Shown: positions 1 through 14,700, numbered from the stretch's first letter. The stretch is DNA of 64,000 bases from Takakia lepidozioides (GCA_030704615.1 CM060731.1:68056756-68120755), one strand, 5' to 3'. Notes: generated by a model not told the origin, from the letters alone. Program-made: numbers and translations.

Positions 1-43
1 CTAAAAAGCTGCCGGCCAGTACTGGGATCAACGGGTCTATGAC

Positions 44-3000
44 CTAATTGCTCCCGCATTTGCCTTTTCTCAGTCAACTTGGAGGCATACTGCAGTAGTC
101 TATCAAAGACGGACCCCTCATTTTGGTAGTCTCCATCCATATCCAACCCATTCGATTGCCGTCTGTTGATAGCTGGTCGAAATGTTACTCTGCAAAACCC
201 TTTCACGTTAGGTTTCATCCTGTTAAATGTTTAAATGTGTAAGAGTCTAAAAGAGAATCGTAAGTATTTCACTGACCCTTCAGGGTACCATTGCATGTAT
301 TCTGCTTGACGTCGACGACGGCTCTCAGCATCCAAAAAGAGCTGTTCAAAGCGAGAGTGAGAACCATCCTTGCCCTCATGCTCCTCATCCAGTTTTCGAC
401 GATTAATTTGAGGTTTGAAAGTGCACTCCATAAGCTTGGCCTCCCAAATCTGTCCACATTGCACTACCAATGATTAGACAATGGTCAGACATGTCTCTGC
501 AACCTCACTCTGTCTTTCACTATGAAGATCAGAAATGCTTGGCAGCCTACCTGCACGAGGCATTCACCCTTAGACAATCACTCGAACAATAGTTCTTATC
601 TCTGACTCTGGTTTCCTGTTTTCTCTCATGTTTTTCTTTCCATTTTGTCCCATAAGCTCTATGAGCTTTCCGCGGACGTTATAAAGCACCATTTCATTTC
701 ATTTCTGTGAGCTTTCCACGAACGTTATAAAGTACCATTTCATTTTATGTCTGTTAGGCTTTCTATACAATGCATTCACTGATGCTGTCCAATTATAAAG
801 AACCGAAGTACCTCATTCCGGAGTTCCTGCAATTGATCATGCCTAGGCTTGTCTTGATGTTGTAACCTATTCCAAATCTGACCATGCTCCCGCCTGAGCT
901 GCTTTGCTCGTTTGCTTCACATTGCAACCATGCATCTCTTAAAACCAGCATCAGAGCATTCTCCCTCCTTTAAGCCGGGATTCTAAGCTTAACAAAAGTG
1001 CTTATTAAAACCATCTATTAAAAACACGAGTAACCCGACCAGTCAAGTATGATACCATTCCCTACTTCCCTACACAGGCCAGAACCTTTGGAATTACAAT
1101 GGTAGACTTATCATATATATCCATCCAATCTCATCACCCCTGCATGGACCTAAATTTTTCCAGGCAAACAAACATTTCTCTGAGCAGAAAATAATCCTTT
1201 CTAAGTACAAGGAATGAGCCTGGCAACATTACCTTAGTAAGCCTAAGGCCAAGAAATGAACTGAAATGGAAGCAAGAAAGAACTGGACTTCTGAACTACT
1301 GAAACAAAGCCAAAGAACCTACTCAGAAGGACCAAAGTCAAAGAGTGTCTGAACAAAGTAGTTTGAAATTTCAGGCAAAGGTCAAGCTATGTCAGGCCAA
1401 TATAGGAGCACCCTGGACAATAGGGGTATTCAAAAGATAAGATTATCATCAAGGGACCCTGCCGACTACATGCTTGTGATAGAGCAAAAGATACCTGATT
1501 TCAGGCTTCAAAGTCAGCTCAGCAAGCTCCCTGGCTTCATCATCTTTCTGTTTCTTTGCAATCAGCTTCTGCTGATTCTCTATCTTGGTAAGGCCTTCTG
1601 TGTACAATAATTCTCCATAATTCCTGTACTGCTTGGCTGTTCGGGCTCGCATTCGCATGATCCTCCATGATTTCTGGTCAATGGAAAGGATATAATCTGA
1701 CTGAGAAAGTACTAGGAGAGGTCATTTTTGCTGCATCTCATATGAACTTGAGAAAGGTAATGCTCTCGCAAACAATTAACCTTTATTATTGCACCTTCAG
1801 AGGACATTGAATGAGCACTGCTTATGTATAAACATGGCCACAAACATAAAGACCAAATGCTCAAATCTCCACATTTAAAGTTACAACCCATGAAAAATGA
1901 CGGGAAATGCTCTTGCAAACAATTAGTCTTTATTATTGCACCTTCAGAGGACATTGGATGAGCACTGCTTACGTATAAATATGGCCACAAAAATAAAGAC
2001 CACATGTTCAAATCCCCACATTTAAGATGACAACCCATGAAAAATGACAAGGAATAGCTCTTTCTAACCCAGATACAAGGAAAGGTATGAATGACCACTT
2101 TGTAAGCTTGCGTGTGACTCCCATGCTACCTTGGAAATGCTAGTCTTGTCCCTTTCAATTTTTTCCTGGTATAACTCTAGACTGCGCTTCTTGTCTTCTT
2201 CAAGCTTCTGCTTGTGCCTCAGGAACTCCGTATACAGGCGCATGTAAACAGCTTTCTGGAATAACCATCGGAGAGATTAGAAGTTGTCAGCGGTGGGACC
2301 TCACCCATCTCTGAATATTACTCAGCAATAGCTTTGCTATCTGCATGAAGCTTCCTATGTCTATATGTCTGAGAGTGAAGAGCTTCCATGAGCACTACCA
2401 TGAGAATATCAGATGCATTTTCTGGTTCTTTTTTCCTTTTAACAAAAAGAAAAAAGAAAAATGGGAGGAAGAGGAGTAATTATCATTACCGCCCTTTCAG
2501 AGATAGGACCCGTGCCAGTAACTTTGGGTCTGTTCCCTTTTGCCTTTGGTTCTAGGCCCCCTGTCTTTTTGGCCAGGCTTGTGATGGTAGGAGCAACGAG
2601 GCGATCAGAAAGCCTTCGTCTTGTACCAGTCTTTTGTCTTGCTTTTTTAGGTGACATGGGAGCTTTTCCAGAGCCGGATTTATTGACCTTTTGCGATTGG
2701 GACAAGGGAAACTCCACAGATCGGAATTTGCAGCCACAAGATTTGGAGGATTTGTTTTCATAGTCTGACTCATCCTTGTAATCTTTCTCGGGGGGCATGT
2801 GACAACCCGTAGTGTGTTGTGGCCAATTCTCTTCAAATGAAGTACACTCATCTTTAGAGCAAAACACGATATCCTTATCCTCTTTACTGCAAAAGTCATA
2901 CATATTGCTATGCTTTGATACATATAGAGTTATGAGCAGCAAATGCTATCACAAAATATATGGACTCTAAAAATAGGAAATGTTCAGCTGAAAATAATCT

Positions 3001-4059
3001 ATAGAGCAAGTCCAGTAAATACTATTCCATTCAGTTAGAAAATTTAAGTTGGTTGCAGCTGTTGTTAGAAGTAAGTCACCCTAGGAGTAACTCCACCCAC
3101 CATAGAATGAAGATTCTATGTCAGGTCTCAGATTGATTCACCAGCTCAAAAGAACCTAAAACATACTGTAACAACCTTGTTTCTGAAAATATTCGTAAAA
3201 CCTGCAAGCATTCAACACATACTCTGGAAGCTATCTTGCAAGAAACTTCTGGAATGAGTATAATTGTCACACACCTGATGCTTATGATGTTGCTGACAAT
3301 ATGCTCAGTCAGTGGTGCCACAAACTGATCAGGAAGAGAGTGATCACGACAGAACTTTGTTGCTACTGCCTCAGCTGAATCACCCTCCTTCATTTCAATA
3401 TGTTCAACACACCCATCCTCAATCTCCACAGTGATAGCAAGCAGAACCCTCCGGTCATCAGATTCATTTTCTGTTCAAACCACCAGAAGCTGTTACGCAA
3501 TTGCCACCAACACAATGTAAAGCCAGTATATCTCTATTATTGGTTATTTACTAGTCTACATGAAATACAGAAATCAGTTTGGATGCTCACCCTTATTGCC
3601 ATGAGTGGATTCTCTGCCTTCTTGAGTAGCCTTGTATCTTTCCTGCAAAGTACAAAAGTGTACTCATTCAGAAAGAGTTTAACCAGTGGAAATATGCCAA
3701 ATGACAATCCTCAAAGGAAGCACCTGGTTCTTCAAATCAATGCTCATTGTTTATTCACTGTCACTTATATAACATACCTTAGAGACAGAAAAATCACTTT
3801 AAGACTTCAGCATAGGCAGAGAAACATATTTATAATACACTTCATATGGAATAAAAGCACTTTCGCAAATGGCAGCAGACCAAGTGTGATAGAAGGAAGT
3901 GAAGTCAGTCATACACTGAAGTACCTGATGACTTGGAGTCCCACTTGCACTAACTACAGATCTGTTTTCATCGTCACACTGGCCACAAGAGTAACCTGAT
4001 TTCAACCCATCCTCTTCGCCTCTTCCTTTAGATTTATTTATTTTCGGCACTCGCGACAT
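44..4059 (-). CDS. Coiled-coil protein with repeated FxPxINRR motifs, partial (runs off left edge)
   Basis: Multi-exon gene on the minus strand; I do not recognise a named family. Exons read by eye: 4059-3925 (ATG at 4059), 3642-3591, 3470-3275, 2886-2490, 2255-2130, 1673-1495, 449-277 and about 190-44, with GT..AG borders and matching phases through the 1495 donor. The second and third exons read as a small acidic domain (GDSAEAVATKFCRDHSLPDQ). The 2.5-2.9 kb exon is basic and disordered. The 2.1-2.3 and 1.5-1.7 kb exons are charged helix (YTEFLRHKQKLEEDKK). The last two exons each carry a TFKPQINRR / RPAINRRQ motif followed by an L..A..R helix, a pattern I associate loosely with cilium or microtubule proteins (inference, weak). 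Phase does not carry over at 1495/449 or 277/190: either an exon is missed in the 1 kb intron or there are indels, for example a TTTT run near 181-184. Confidence 0.6.
599..765. repeat. Dispersed SINE-tail-like repeat, copy 1
   Basis: A pyrimidine-rich lead, then CCATAAGCTCTATGAGCTTT, then CCGCGGACGTTATAAAG and an ATTTCATTTC tail. The terminal unit is repeated once more immediately downstream. The same block occurs in UGP3 introns at 12425-12545 (same strand) and 15650-15730 (opposite strand), so it is a dispersed short element, most simply the 3' part of a SINE family. No RNA polymerase III boxes were identified in this piece. Confidence 0.5.
1753..2050. repeat. Tandem duplication, about 147 bp x 2, within an intron
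   Basis: Two adjacent copies of an about 147 bp segment lie in the intron between the 2255-2130 and 1673-1495 exons. Both contain the phrase TTATTATTGCACCTTCAGAG followed by a near-identical stretch ending in CCCATGAAAAATGAC. They differ at scattered single bases, so the duplication is not very recent. Confidence 0.75.
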
Positions 4060-7000
4060 GGTGAGGTGTATGTCGATCAGGCAGCTTCAAATTGCAACAT
4101 GCTTTTGTCTTTCCTAAACATAGCTGGACACCATCATTGCTATGAATCAATGGGAAAGCAACTATTGCAGAGAAGACATTGAGCTATTCTTCTAGTAAGG
4201 AAACTGTTTTTTGGCCTCAAGTACAGATGTCCTGAAAACTTCAACTGAATCTTCAGAAATAAATTTGGAGTAATACCTTACTACTGCAACAAACACGCCC
4301 ATTGTGCAAGAGTTATGTACTGTCATCTTGTTCTTGTTCTTGCCTATGGCAAAATGGCTTATAGATCGATGGTGACAAAATTCTTAGAGACATGCATGTG
4401 TAGTGCTTAGTGCTTGATGTGGGCTTAGAACACTATAGAGGTCAAGTATCATTAGGCAAAGGTTGCCATGGTAGCAATGGCCACATACTCCGAATAATCA
4501 GCTGCCAGTGTAAGAGGCACGACTCTACATCTACTGGAATCACTGGTTCAGTACTCTGATTCCCCATGACAGCATGACAAATTTGAGGTCAATTAAATTG
4601 TCCCATTCCCAAACGTCAGTGAAGCACCGGCTAGAACATGAAAAGGGAAAGTGATCATAGACGTTTAGGGAGATTGTTTGTCAATGGGAGAGTACACAAG
4701 CCTTAATAAGATGATAGAAACATCTAAAGTAAAAGAAGTTCCATTCCCCAGCCTTGGAGATGGCAGTCCAGGACAAATTTTGGAAGAAGCCATAGGCAAT
4801 CCACTACAGCAGCTGATGACTGCTTTGCAAAAGCTAAGCAATATGAGGATTTCACCCTCTACATAGTTTCCCACAACTGAACCTAAAGAGCACCCGTCCA
4901 GATTTTAGCTTTTAAAAAATTCGTCCAGAGACACACTTCAATGTCTACCCTAACTTTGCACGCGAATCTGTTTTTAGTGTTCGGTCAGCTAGAGCTGTAT
5001 TGGTATTGGTTTAACCATTGGCCTAAAATCATCGTTCCTTGACTCGCACCTTCACTTACAATACTGCGCATCTGGAAAGCTCCAACCTAGGTCGGGCAAC
5101 CTCAATGGCCAATTCCATATGAGCTTACAGCTGGTATTCTCGTTTGTCATAAGTAACTTGGAAAGGACCAGAGGGCTTCACACAGCCCCAACAACAGACC
5201 ATCTTTCACACGTTCTGAATCTGCATCAAGAGGAGAGACCACATGACTCAAACAAGCGTGCAACACGACGATGCAAAATCCAGTTTTTTCTCAAGCCTCT
5301 ATCGAACCAGACGGATTATAATCTGGTGCCGAGAGAGCCAAAATTTCAGGTGAGATTACCACCACGGCGGTAAGACCTCTTAATTTCATGCACTTGCAAA
5401 ACATTTGGGCAAAAGGTCAAGGACTGCAGTTAGGCTGAGCAAAGTTGTTACACATTACTGATTATTGTGAGTAAGAGAAATCTGCAGGAAAGGAAGATTT
5501 ACGCTGCTGCATGGTGAAAGAGATAACTTTCTTTCAGGGTGTGTCAGTGGAGTGCTTGAGTTCGTTCGTTCAGAATCCATAGCTCCGACATTCTTCGGAA
5601 CAAAATCTTATCATTTCAACTAAAACCCCGCTCTGGAACACAGAAGATCATTCCTCACTTGCACTTTCCTCTGAATGTAAGAAATAGGACCAGGGATGCG
5701 GGGCATGCGGGGGGATCGATGGTCAAATGGAATGTGATGGAGGCAGTTTAGATCTGTAGAAACAACAATCCCCACCGCAAATACAAGGCACGGACAATAG
5801 AGCGGCGATGGGGGGTTTCAAGGCACCCGGCGAAGGTACACAGGTGAGGCCTGGACAAAAACGTACAAGGACGGGGCGGGGCAAGTGGAAGGTATAGGGG
5901 GGTGTGAAGAAGAGTATTGCTTGAGTGAGCAAAGACGTGCCCTGCCCTGTAATAACTGGTGTCTAACACCCCGTGTTTGCTATCTGTGCGCGTTCCTTCC
6001 CCGCCGCATGTCTGTCCGTCATTGGCTTGCCAGACCTTCTTTACTCCAGCATCGGCTTGTAGATGACTATGATCATGCAGACGGGGCTTCTCTCCTCATC
6101 AGTCTGCCCTTCCCAACAACAGATGAAACTGATGGCTACTATCCATTTGGCTCCTCACGATGACTAACTAGTTCATACCTAAACATGGCAATTTGAAGTG
6201 ACAACAGTCTTCAGACGGTCGCGCCCTAAACTCTTGAATGTGAAGAAGAAGAGTGATGCAGTACGGGTGTTTTTTCGGGGGGAAGCGCCCGGTATGAGGC
6301 CCTTCCCAAGCGTGAAACCACGATTGACATCCGTGGAGTTGAAAATCTTCCACAGACAAAGGGGCAAGCATCCCTGAAGATCAGACATCGTAATATACAT
6401 TTCTCTCCTCTCAAACTTCCATTTTCTGCTCCACAAGACGCTTAGGAAAATGTCGGCAATAAGTTGAAAGCAATTAGCAGTCCTGTAACGTTTGGGGAGA
6501 ACTGATGCCCTTATCTCACAGCTGAATGCGAGCAGCCAATCGTGGCAAGACCAGCGCTTACCACCCTAGTTCACACTACGAGAGAAAGAAGAGGAGTTCG
6601 TATGTTTACTGAGTCGAGATGGAGAGAAAGACATCCACTACCCTAAAGTAGCGTGTTCTGGGGTTTGCAACAACGAGATTCCAACAATGCCTCAAGATTC
6701 GTGCGAGTGCGCGACGCCGAATGATCATCTTGATGTACACCGGCACCCTCCTAACATGAAAGTCAGATCCGAGACATCAACTCCACAGAGAAATATGTTA
6801 ATCGCCTGCAACTCAATTCTAGCCCTCCACACTTGAAAGCCAGGATCACACTATATGTGCACCACCTACACAACCCTACACCACTCCTGCCAGATCTCTT
6901 CTCCTCTTCTTCTTCTTCCCTAATCTCCCACCTCAGCATCTCGATTACTCGCCAACCACGCTGCTACAGGAACTCAGCAGTCACAGTGAGCATCCCCCAC

Positions 7001-8757
7001 GCTTCAATTGCAGTGCATAACCTGTTGCGATCAAGAAATGCTGCTGCATTCGCGAGCAGCGAGTAACCGCCAAGAGGTGGAGAACGGGATCCCCTGCCTA
7101 TTTATCCACCAAATGCCTCTTCCCACCAAACGCCCAAACCTTCCCTCCGTTTGTCCAATTTCAAACGGCCCAACCTTTAACCAAAAGCGTTAGCGCCATT
7201 TTATTTTACTTTAATTCCTGCCCACGTAGTCTCGTGTCGGGGTTTGAGCCCGGGTCGCATGCGTGCCACCGCACTAGCGCCGCTGCTAAACGGGGACTCA
7301 GCCGCAGAGCATAAAAAGCATATGCCTGCCATGCCATGGCATCATGCCATGACATATACCCCCTCCGCTGCCTATCGCCCGCTGCCGGTCGCCTTCTATT
7401 TTCCCTTTATAAACAGAAAAAAAAAGTAAAAGGTTGAACAACACACACAAAGTGACAAATAAAACAAATGGAAGAAATTGAGAAAATAAATAAAAATAGA
7501 GGGGGCGGTGGAGGGTGACCGACAGCTGGCGAGGAGAAAAGACAGGGCCTCTTCCTTAGAGGAGCTTTCCGGCGGGCAAGAGTAGGGCAGCTGGCAGTAG
7601 ATGGTCAATGTGCGTGTAAACGTGCAGGTAGATCGACTCTCAATTCGTGTGCGTGGATTCGCTTTCTTTGATCGGGTAGAGTCCTTGAAACTGGCCGTGC
7701 AGGAAAATATTGAAGCTTGATTACTATTAAGAGCGAGTCTAAGTCGTGGTAGGTAATGTAGGCCTGCTGCCGATGGTATCGTCTTTCAGCTGTCAGATTT
7801 ATGGCAGGATCATGGCAGTTTCGGTATAATAACTCAGCATGAGTGTAGCGCTGGTTCTTGACTCGCTTCTTTACCAATTCTGCGTTTACTGGGAGTTGCA
7901 ATGCTGGACAATCTCTTTTTTAAGTTCACACGCAGTTGTAACTAGCAGAATCGTCGTCCCTGTGAGGGGAACGAGACAAGCAAGCATCTGAAACTATAGT
8001 CAGTTCGGCATCTGAAAGGAGATGCAGCTCCTTGCATTTCTAAGTTCGGGAGTCCCTAATGATAAACCTGATTTAACGAGCTGATTTAACGAGTCCGCCA
8101 TAGCTCTCAACAACATTCACTTGTGCCTTCCTTTTCTTGCCTCAGCGCCGTTTGCTTGTCAGGAGAGTATCTGAAGCTAAGCCAAGGACCTCGCGTTCTT
8201 TCCTTCCTGCCCCAGTTCAGGAGCTCCTTTTTTGAAGGTATGCTCGTGCGGTTGCTATGGATTGATCTTCCCGTTGGTTATGGCTTCTGTCTTCTCTATA
8301 TTCCTCTCTATTTCCCAAGCTACATTTTCCTGATCTGCTACTCATCTCGTGTAGGGTCGACAACTGTGGAGTGATTGTCCCTCCCATATGTCGTGATGGG
8401 ACTGACTTTCCGCCTTTCCTGGTTCATATGCAAATCAATGTGTGTTGGTTTGATCTTCTTTTCTGTTGCCTCATATTCTCTCCCTCTGTGTCCTACAAGA
8501 AAGTCTGTCTCTCAGGAAGTGTTGGAAACCCTTCATTGTGTGTTGACATTTGCATTTTTTACCTATCTTTGGAATTGTATAGCTTTACACACCATTTTGA
8601 ATTTTGATTGTGGTTCTGTTGGCAATCATTTTCAGGATTAAACAGAAGCAAAACTCACTACTTTATGTGCACAGAGAATTACGGAAAGCGATTTAAAGAT
8701 GGGACTTTCAGGGTGTAGGGATTGAGCAGAGGCAGTAGCGTACCAACTGTTATCATC
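4060..8757. other. Intergenic region between two divergent genes
   Basis: No coding region is convincing here; open frames are short and without recognisable motifs. The stretch must hold the divergent promoters of the coiled-coil gene (minus) and UGP3 (plus), and probably UGP3 leader exons just upstream of 8758. The only structured element I see is a tRNA-like segment near 7228-7310. Confidence 0.5.
7228..7310 (-). repeat. tRNA-like / SINE-head-like segment
   Basis: On the minus strand a B-box-like GGGCTCAAACCCC lies about 30 bases after an A-box-like TAGTGCGGTGGCACGC. No cloverleaf with a paired acceptor stem is apparent, so this is more likely a degenerate SINE head than a tRNA gene. Weak call. 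Confidence 0.3.
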
Positions 8758-11700
8758 ATGGAGGTCTCCTCTATGGGAATCTGTTCGAGGGAATCTGCTC
8801 CTCTCTTGACGAGCATGGTGCGATGGGAGCATCCCGGGAGTTCACCCACTTCGGTTGGCTCGATGAATTCTCGAACTTTGGTAGGTGGCAGCAGTTTTCA
8901 GGGTCAGTTTTGGCTCTCCAGGCAATGGCAGGCCGCCGGGCCTGCAATGTGGAGGGGTATTTGTCGAGACCACGCACCACTAAGAGGCAATCAAAGTGAT
9001 GATTGCTCTGCTGCAAACCCTTGGGGAGTTCTAAACTGGACTGCTCTGGACCAGCCAATTCCACAACAACCTGGCAGTAGGTACATGCCTCACGCATTGT
9101 CAATCGCTCCTGCAGCTCGACCTTCCCTGGAGACAAACAATCACCAACGGTGGAGGCTGGATGATGAGATTCTGGAACTGAAAGAACTTCAAAAGCGGCT
9201 ACAAGCAGCATCTACCTTTGCGGAGAAGTTAGATGTGATAGACAGCAATAGGCGGGTGCGCAAATTGTTTGGGGGATATGGCCATTCAGGAATATATATA
9301 AACCCCACAATTGCTCTGGCTGTGCGCACGTTGGGGATGACTGACATTTACTTGTTGAAATGTATGGTTGCAATTGGCCAGGAGCATGTCTTAGAAACTT
9401 CCCCAGAATTTTGGCCAGCTTTAACCGATGCAAATGATAGCTGGGAGAAGGAAGGGAAGCTGAATCTTGAATATCCACTGTCATCACCTCCACAGAATCC
9501 TGTTAAAGAAGTGTTTTCGATGCTGGGCCAACTGATAGAGAGCTGGGATCCATCACTGCGTATTTCCGATCATTATCTGGCCACTCTGTTTAATTCTCCA
9601 AGGAAGGAGCCAAGTAGAAAGGACCAGGATACAAATGAAATGCATGGCAGTGCAGGCTTGGCTGAAAGCTTCATAGAATCGCTGAAAAGTCTTGTACATA
9701 TGCTGGAGAGACTGGAGAAATTCTATGACAGTATCGGTGGGATCATTGGGTAAGCCAGCAATATCGCACAGGGGATCAGCGTCTGAGTGTGAAGCTTACT
9801 TGGGTAGTGTAGTCTGGTCCTCTCTCGGTTTTGAAAGAGTAAGTCTTGCTGGAGTATAGTCACTTGTATTGGCACAGCTGCTATGTATAGGCTAGTTCTG
9901 GTGCAGCAAACCCCAGTCAGATGTGGACTACATTCACACAAGCAGGTTGTGTGCTTCATTCAGCAATTGCACAATAAGTGGTTCTGAACATTACAGCCAA
10001 ATGCATGGGTGTAGGGCCTAAGGTATCGTTGAGGAGGCTTTGAGATGCAGGATCTGAAGGTTTGCTAGGTACTTGGCCACAAGTGAATGGCACCTTTTCT
10101 TTGAACTGGCACTCTCAAATTGAGATCGCATGAAGCTCTGTTCTAGCAGGTGAACAAGCTTCAAAGGTCTCTTGCCAGAGATGTGGAAAAACTTTCACAA
10201 TCCTGTTCAAAAGTGCCAGAATTCAACCCAAGTCAGTTTTCCCCCTTCCGTCTGACACGCCAGTGTAGAAACCATCAACTCTGTTGCTCAATGGCCAACC
10301 TGTAAATCTTCACATAGCACGTGGACACTATAGACTGTTGCTCTACTGTCAACAGTGCTGTATTTTAATTTTCTCTTTGAGGCAACTGATTCTTATAATG
10401 AGTGGATGCAGATATCAGGTGGCAGCGCTTGAACTAATCAAGGCTTCTGAGAAAGAGCAACAGCAAGGGAAGTCATATTGGTCAACCCATGGAGCAAGAG
10501 ATTCGGTGACTGCTGGGTCATCCAAGAAACGGTTTTCTGTTCCTTTGGGCGCCGATCTTTCAAGGGATAAGGCTTTTGGCACCCAAGCTGCCAGCTGGGG
10601 TCTTGAGGTATTCGCAACTTTAGTTGGTGATGGAAGTTGGACTCACACATAAAAGTGTATGACTGGTTGCAAGGTGGATGTCAGGAAGTCACCTCCCTGC
10701 ACCTCGCTGATAGCAACAGAAATGAAGAGTGTTTGACAACAGACCCTATGGATATGGCTATAAACCGAAAGAGTGTGATTCTCAAAATGCAGTTATTGGA
10801 TGTTAAGTGAGTATCTAAGTTCCGTCATTGTGGTTCAGGGATTGCCGGATATGGCAGAGATCTATCCACTGGGAGGTGCAGGTGATCGGCTGGGACTGGT
10901 GGATAAATTGACTGGAGAGTGTTTACCTGTAGCCATGCTACCATATTGTGGACGAACTTTGCTGGAAGGTCTAATTCGTGATCTTCAGGTGTGCTGCAAC
11001 CCTTCTTTCAGAGCTTACTGAAATTTTCTAAATTTTAGGTTGCACCTGCAAGGCTTGTCACACAAGGCAAAAGGCCTTGAAGAGGGTGGATTACACATGA
11101 TTCGCGATACTTGCTATCGTGCTCATAGATTGGACATGTATCTCCCAGGTGGATTGACATTCTGTGCAGAGGTTTCCCACTTATTCTCAGTTTGTAACTA
11201 AGCCTTGTGCCCAGCATGGGAATGTCCTTGGGGTAGTCATAAGTCCTAAGTTTAACCTATTCATCAAAGTGTGCCTAGAGGAAATGTGTGCCAGGCGTCA
11301 GCTGGTTTACTTTTGACTTACCGTTTTGTCGTCGGCTTCTATCCTCGCGTCATCTGGCCTGTTTGAGAGAATTGTCTATGTTAAGCTATCTTTTTTTTGA
11401 GTCAACTGTACTTCTTGAATTCCGCTCGTGAGCTGAACGTGGGAATTCCAATCTCATACAATGCTAGTGATTCTGCATAATAGGCTTAGGGCACTGAGCT
11501 GTATGTGAGTCAATCCCTATGCTTGGAATTGTCCTGCCATGCGGCAGATTCATTCTGAAGCATATTGCGGCCGGTCTAAATTTGTGAAGCAGCATATAGC
11601 AACTGGATTTCTGCAACATTTTACACACGTGGTCCTAAAAATATATGGCAATTAGGCTGTTGAGTTCTGCTGAGGGGACTAACCTTGTTACCCCTGTGGA

Positions 11701-14700
11701 CAACTGACAGTTGACTGGGATAGAAATGTGGTCAATGCCTTCCTGATCATGTGTGAAGCATGGCTGACCTTCATGTGTTTGCTCCATTGTACTAGAGACT
11801 CTTAACAACTCCCAAGGCAAGCATTTGGTAAAATAAGTATGTATATGACTCAGCCTTGTGAGAGTTGACAGGTTCTTTCGAATCTCCATTCTTGGACAAA
11901 TTTCTAAGGATCCTTCCTTTGGATGGAAATCACTTCGTTGCTAATAACCAGGGTTAAATGATGGGAGCACATTAGACCTTTATCACATCCCCATTGTAGC
12001 TTTGATGACAATGCAACTTCCAATGGAGGGAGAGTTTTGTACTCATAAGACGTTGTTTGCCGTAGCCTTGTGGCCATTGACCCCGCGCCCAGTTTGAGCG
12101 GGAAAATGGAGGGAGAGTGTGAGACAGACAGAGAGTAGTTGTGTTTGTTGTAGTAGGTATATGATGAGGGTTTTACTGTTGGATTGCTGAAACAGGCCAG
12201 GGAGTTTTTGTACTACAAGGTCTATGGAACGCAGCATATAACCCCAGTGGCCATCATGACAAGCGCTGCAAAGAAGAATAATGAACGGGTCCGAGCGCTG
12301 TGTACAAACCATGATTGGTTTGGTCGGGGCCAAAATAATTTCCATCTGTTTGAGCAGGTATGTTCTTATGGCTGTGTGGACCTCTTGTGGTGTTTTTCAA
12401 TTTGTGAGTATGGAAGTTGTCTTTCTCTCTTTTTTGGCTCTGGTCTTGTTTCCTCTCTCTTGTTTTTTTCCATTTTGTCCCATAAGCTCTTTGTGCTTTC
12501 CGCGGACGTTATTAAGTACCATTTCATTTCATTTCTTTCTTTCCAAGCACAACAAGAACATACTTATTAGGCAGGAGCGCAAGGAACTCCATGTCAAGTG
12601 GACCTGGAGATCGTGCACCCTCACCAGTAAGTTTTAGTTCTATGTAGACCTTGTCGAGGATGGAATGCTACAGCCTAATTAGTTGTTTGCCAAGCAATGG
12701 GAAATTTATACTCGGGGCGGGGAATCTATCTTTGAACAACAAACTGTTGCACAGAGGAAAGGGAGATTGTCAAGGCCCGATGTGTGGCCACCCTCTGACA
12801 ATATCCATTTTCTGATTCAATATCCAGGGTATTCTCCAGAGTGCAACCTTCTTCAGGACCATCAAGGACATAGTCCTGCACCTCTGTTCACCAATTTTCA
12901 AAATTTCAAGGCTGAGCCCAGAGCCCTGGCCCTGCTGTAGTCTACTTGCTGTGCAGCTCAGTTGTGTCAACGGTTTTCTAGAGGAAATCTGGGAAGCCTT
13001 CCCTATTAATGAGATATTTTGTGGTGTTCAGCCATTGGTACCAACTGTGGCAGCAGCTGATGGGTGTTGGCTGCTGAGTGAACCCTTGACGGTGGTGCTC
13101 AAGCCAGGAGGCCATGGTGTCATTTGGAAGCTTGCCAGTGATGACGGCGTCTTTGAGTGGTTTTCCAGTCTCGGACGCAAAGCAGCAATTGTGCGACAGA
13201 TTAGGTCTACATTTCAATTTTTGGCCTATTTGCATACCCTTTAATGTCATATCCTCTGAAACTGGAGGAGAGAAGAAATATACCTCAATACTTATTTCAG
13301 TGGGAGGTCTTCCGGTTGGTTTGCATACTTGGCACATGAGATGATTTTATTGTCAATACTATTGTTCTTGGGCCTCATAAACAATGATGTCCTCAAACTG
13401 AGTATGATGTTTGGTTTTGGCAGTAACCCTATTGCAGGAACAGATGTCACTCTGTTGGCTTTGTCTGGCATCGGCTTGCACTACAATAAGGTGTAGCCTT
13501 TGCCCTGGATATTCTTGATTCAACCAGGCTAGACTATGCGACTCCTCAATGTACTGGGTACAAATCATAGCATATCAAGGCAGGGCTTCCAAAGAAAGTC
13601 CAATCTTTTGGTTGAATAATGGGATCTTACTGCTCTTTGGGCCCGGGATGACATGAAGGATAGTTGATAAGAATCTACTGCAATTAGAAGGATAAATTCA
13701 GATCGAGTGTAACTTGTGCCAGATGCAGCAAGCTCAGATTCCCTGTAGGTTGTTACTGGTTTACCATCATTGTTTGCACATGGCACATAGAGAGAGAAAA
13801 GTGCTGGATGTTTCCAGTATTTTATGGTAACTAACTTAAGTTTTTAATGTGATGTGCCATAGAAATTTGGATTTGCGTCATGCGAGCGCAATGTTGGGGC
13901 AGCAGAGGGTGTGAATGTGTTGGTGGAGAAGAGCACTGGAGATGACTCCTGGGAATATGGTGTCACGTGTATTGAGTACACAGAGTTTAGTAAACTGGGC
14001 ATTGCTGACGTACCTGTTGCACCTGGCAGGTACATCTGGGGCTTGATCTTCTTTAAATTTATTTCTGTCTCCTCTTCTTGTTATTTTTTCTTGTTATTTG
14101 TTGTTACAAGGTCTGGTCCCGCTAGCTCTTTTAGGCCTCATAAGAATTTTATGAGTTTCTTGCTTTCTGCAGTTTGATCTGGTGCCGCAGGACAGGGACA
14201 GGCTTAGTAGACAAGATGTTCAGAAGACATGCATTATGTATCTAAGGCATGTCACCCAAAAATACATTTCATCGACTTCAGAGACAATCACATCCTGATG
14301 CTGTACTACTTGTCTATGTAGCCCTTCCCATTGTTGATCATGGCTTTAAGTATGTGCAGACTCAGCTTGCAGCCGTGGTATTGAAACTGGCAGATGTCTC
14401 AACATCCCTTCAGGATAGGAATTGCAGACATAACGTAGTTATCTTCTTCACATGCCTGGGTATCATGAGATTAGAGGAAAATACTACAGGCGTGGTGAGG
14501 GGCTGCTAATACATTGCAGACTACTGCTCATACATTTAGTTTTAAAGACCAGAAATGGTTGGCAGCTTACGACTGCAATGTGCTCCTGCTTTGAGCAGTA
14601 GTTTAGGCCTGGTTCCTTATTTCTTTATTAGTGTCTCACTTACTTTTAAGTCATTTTCTTTTTTCCCCTATCTGGGCCCCTGCAGACAGAATAAATATCC

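Noticed and set aside
8722-8757. Upstream extension of UGP3 to a 343-codon frame
   Set aside because: It would start at TTG; ATG 8758 is the first good start and the upstream residues have no family support.
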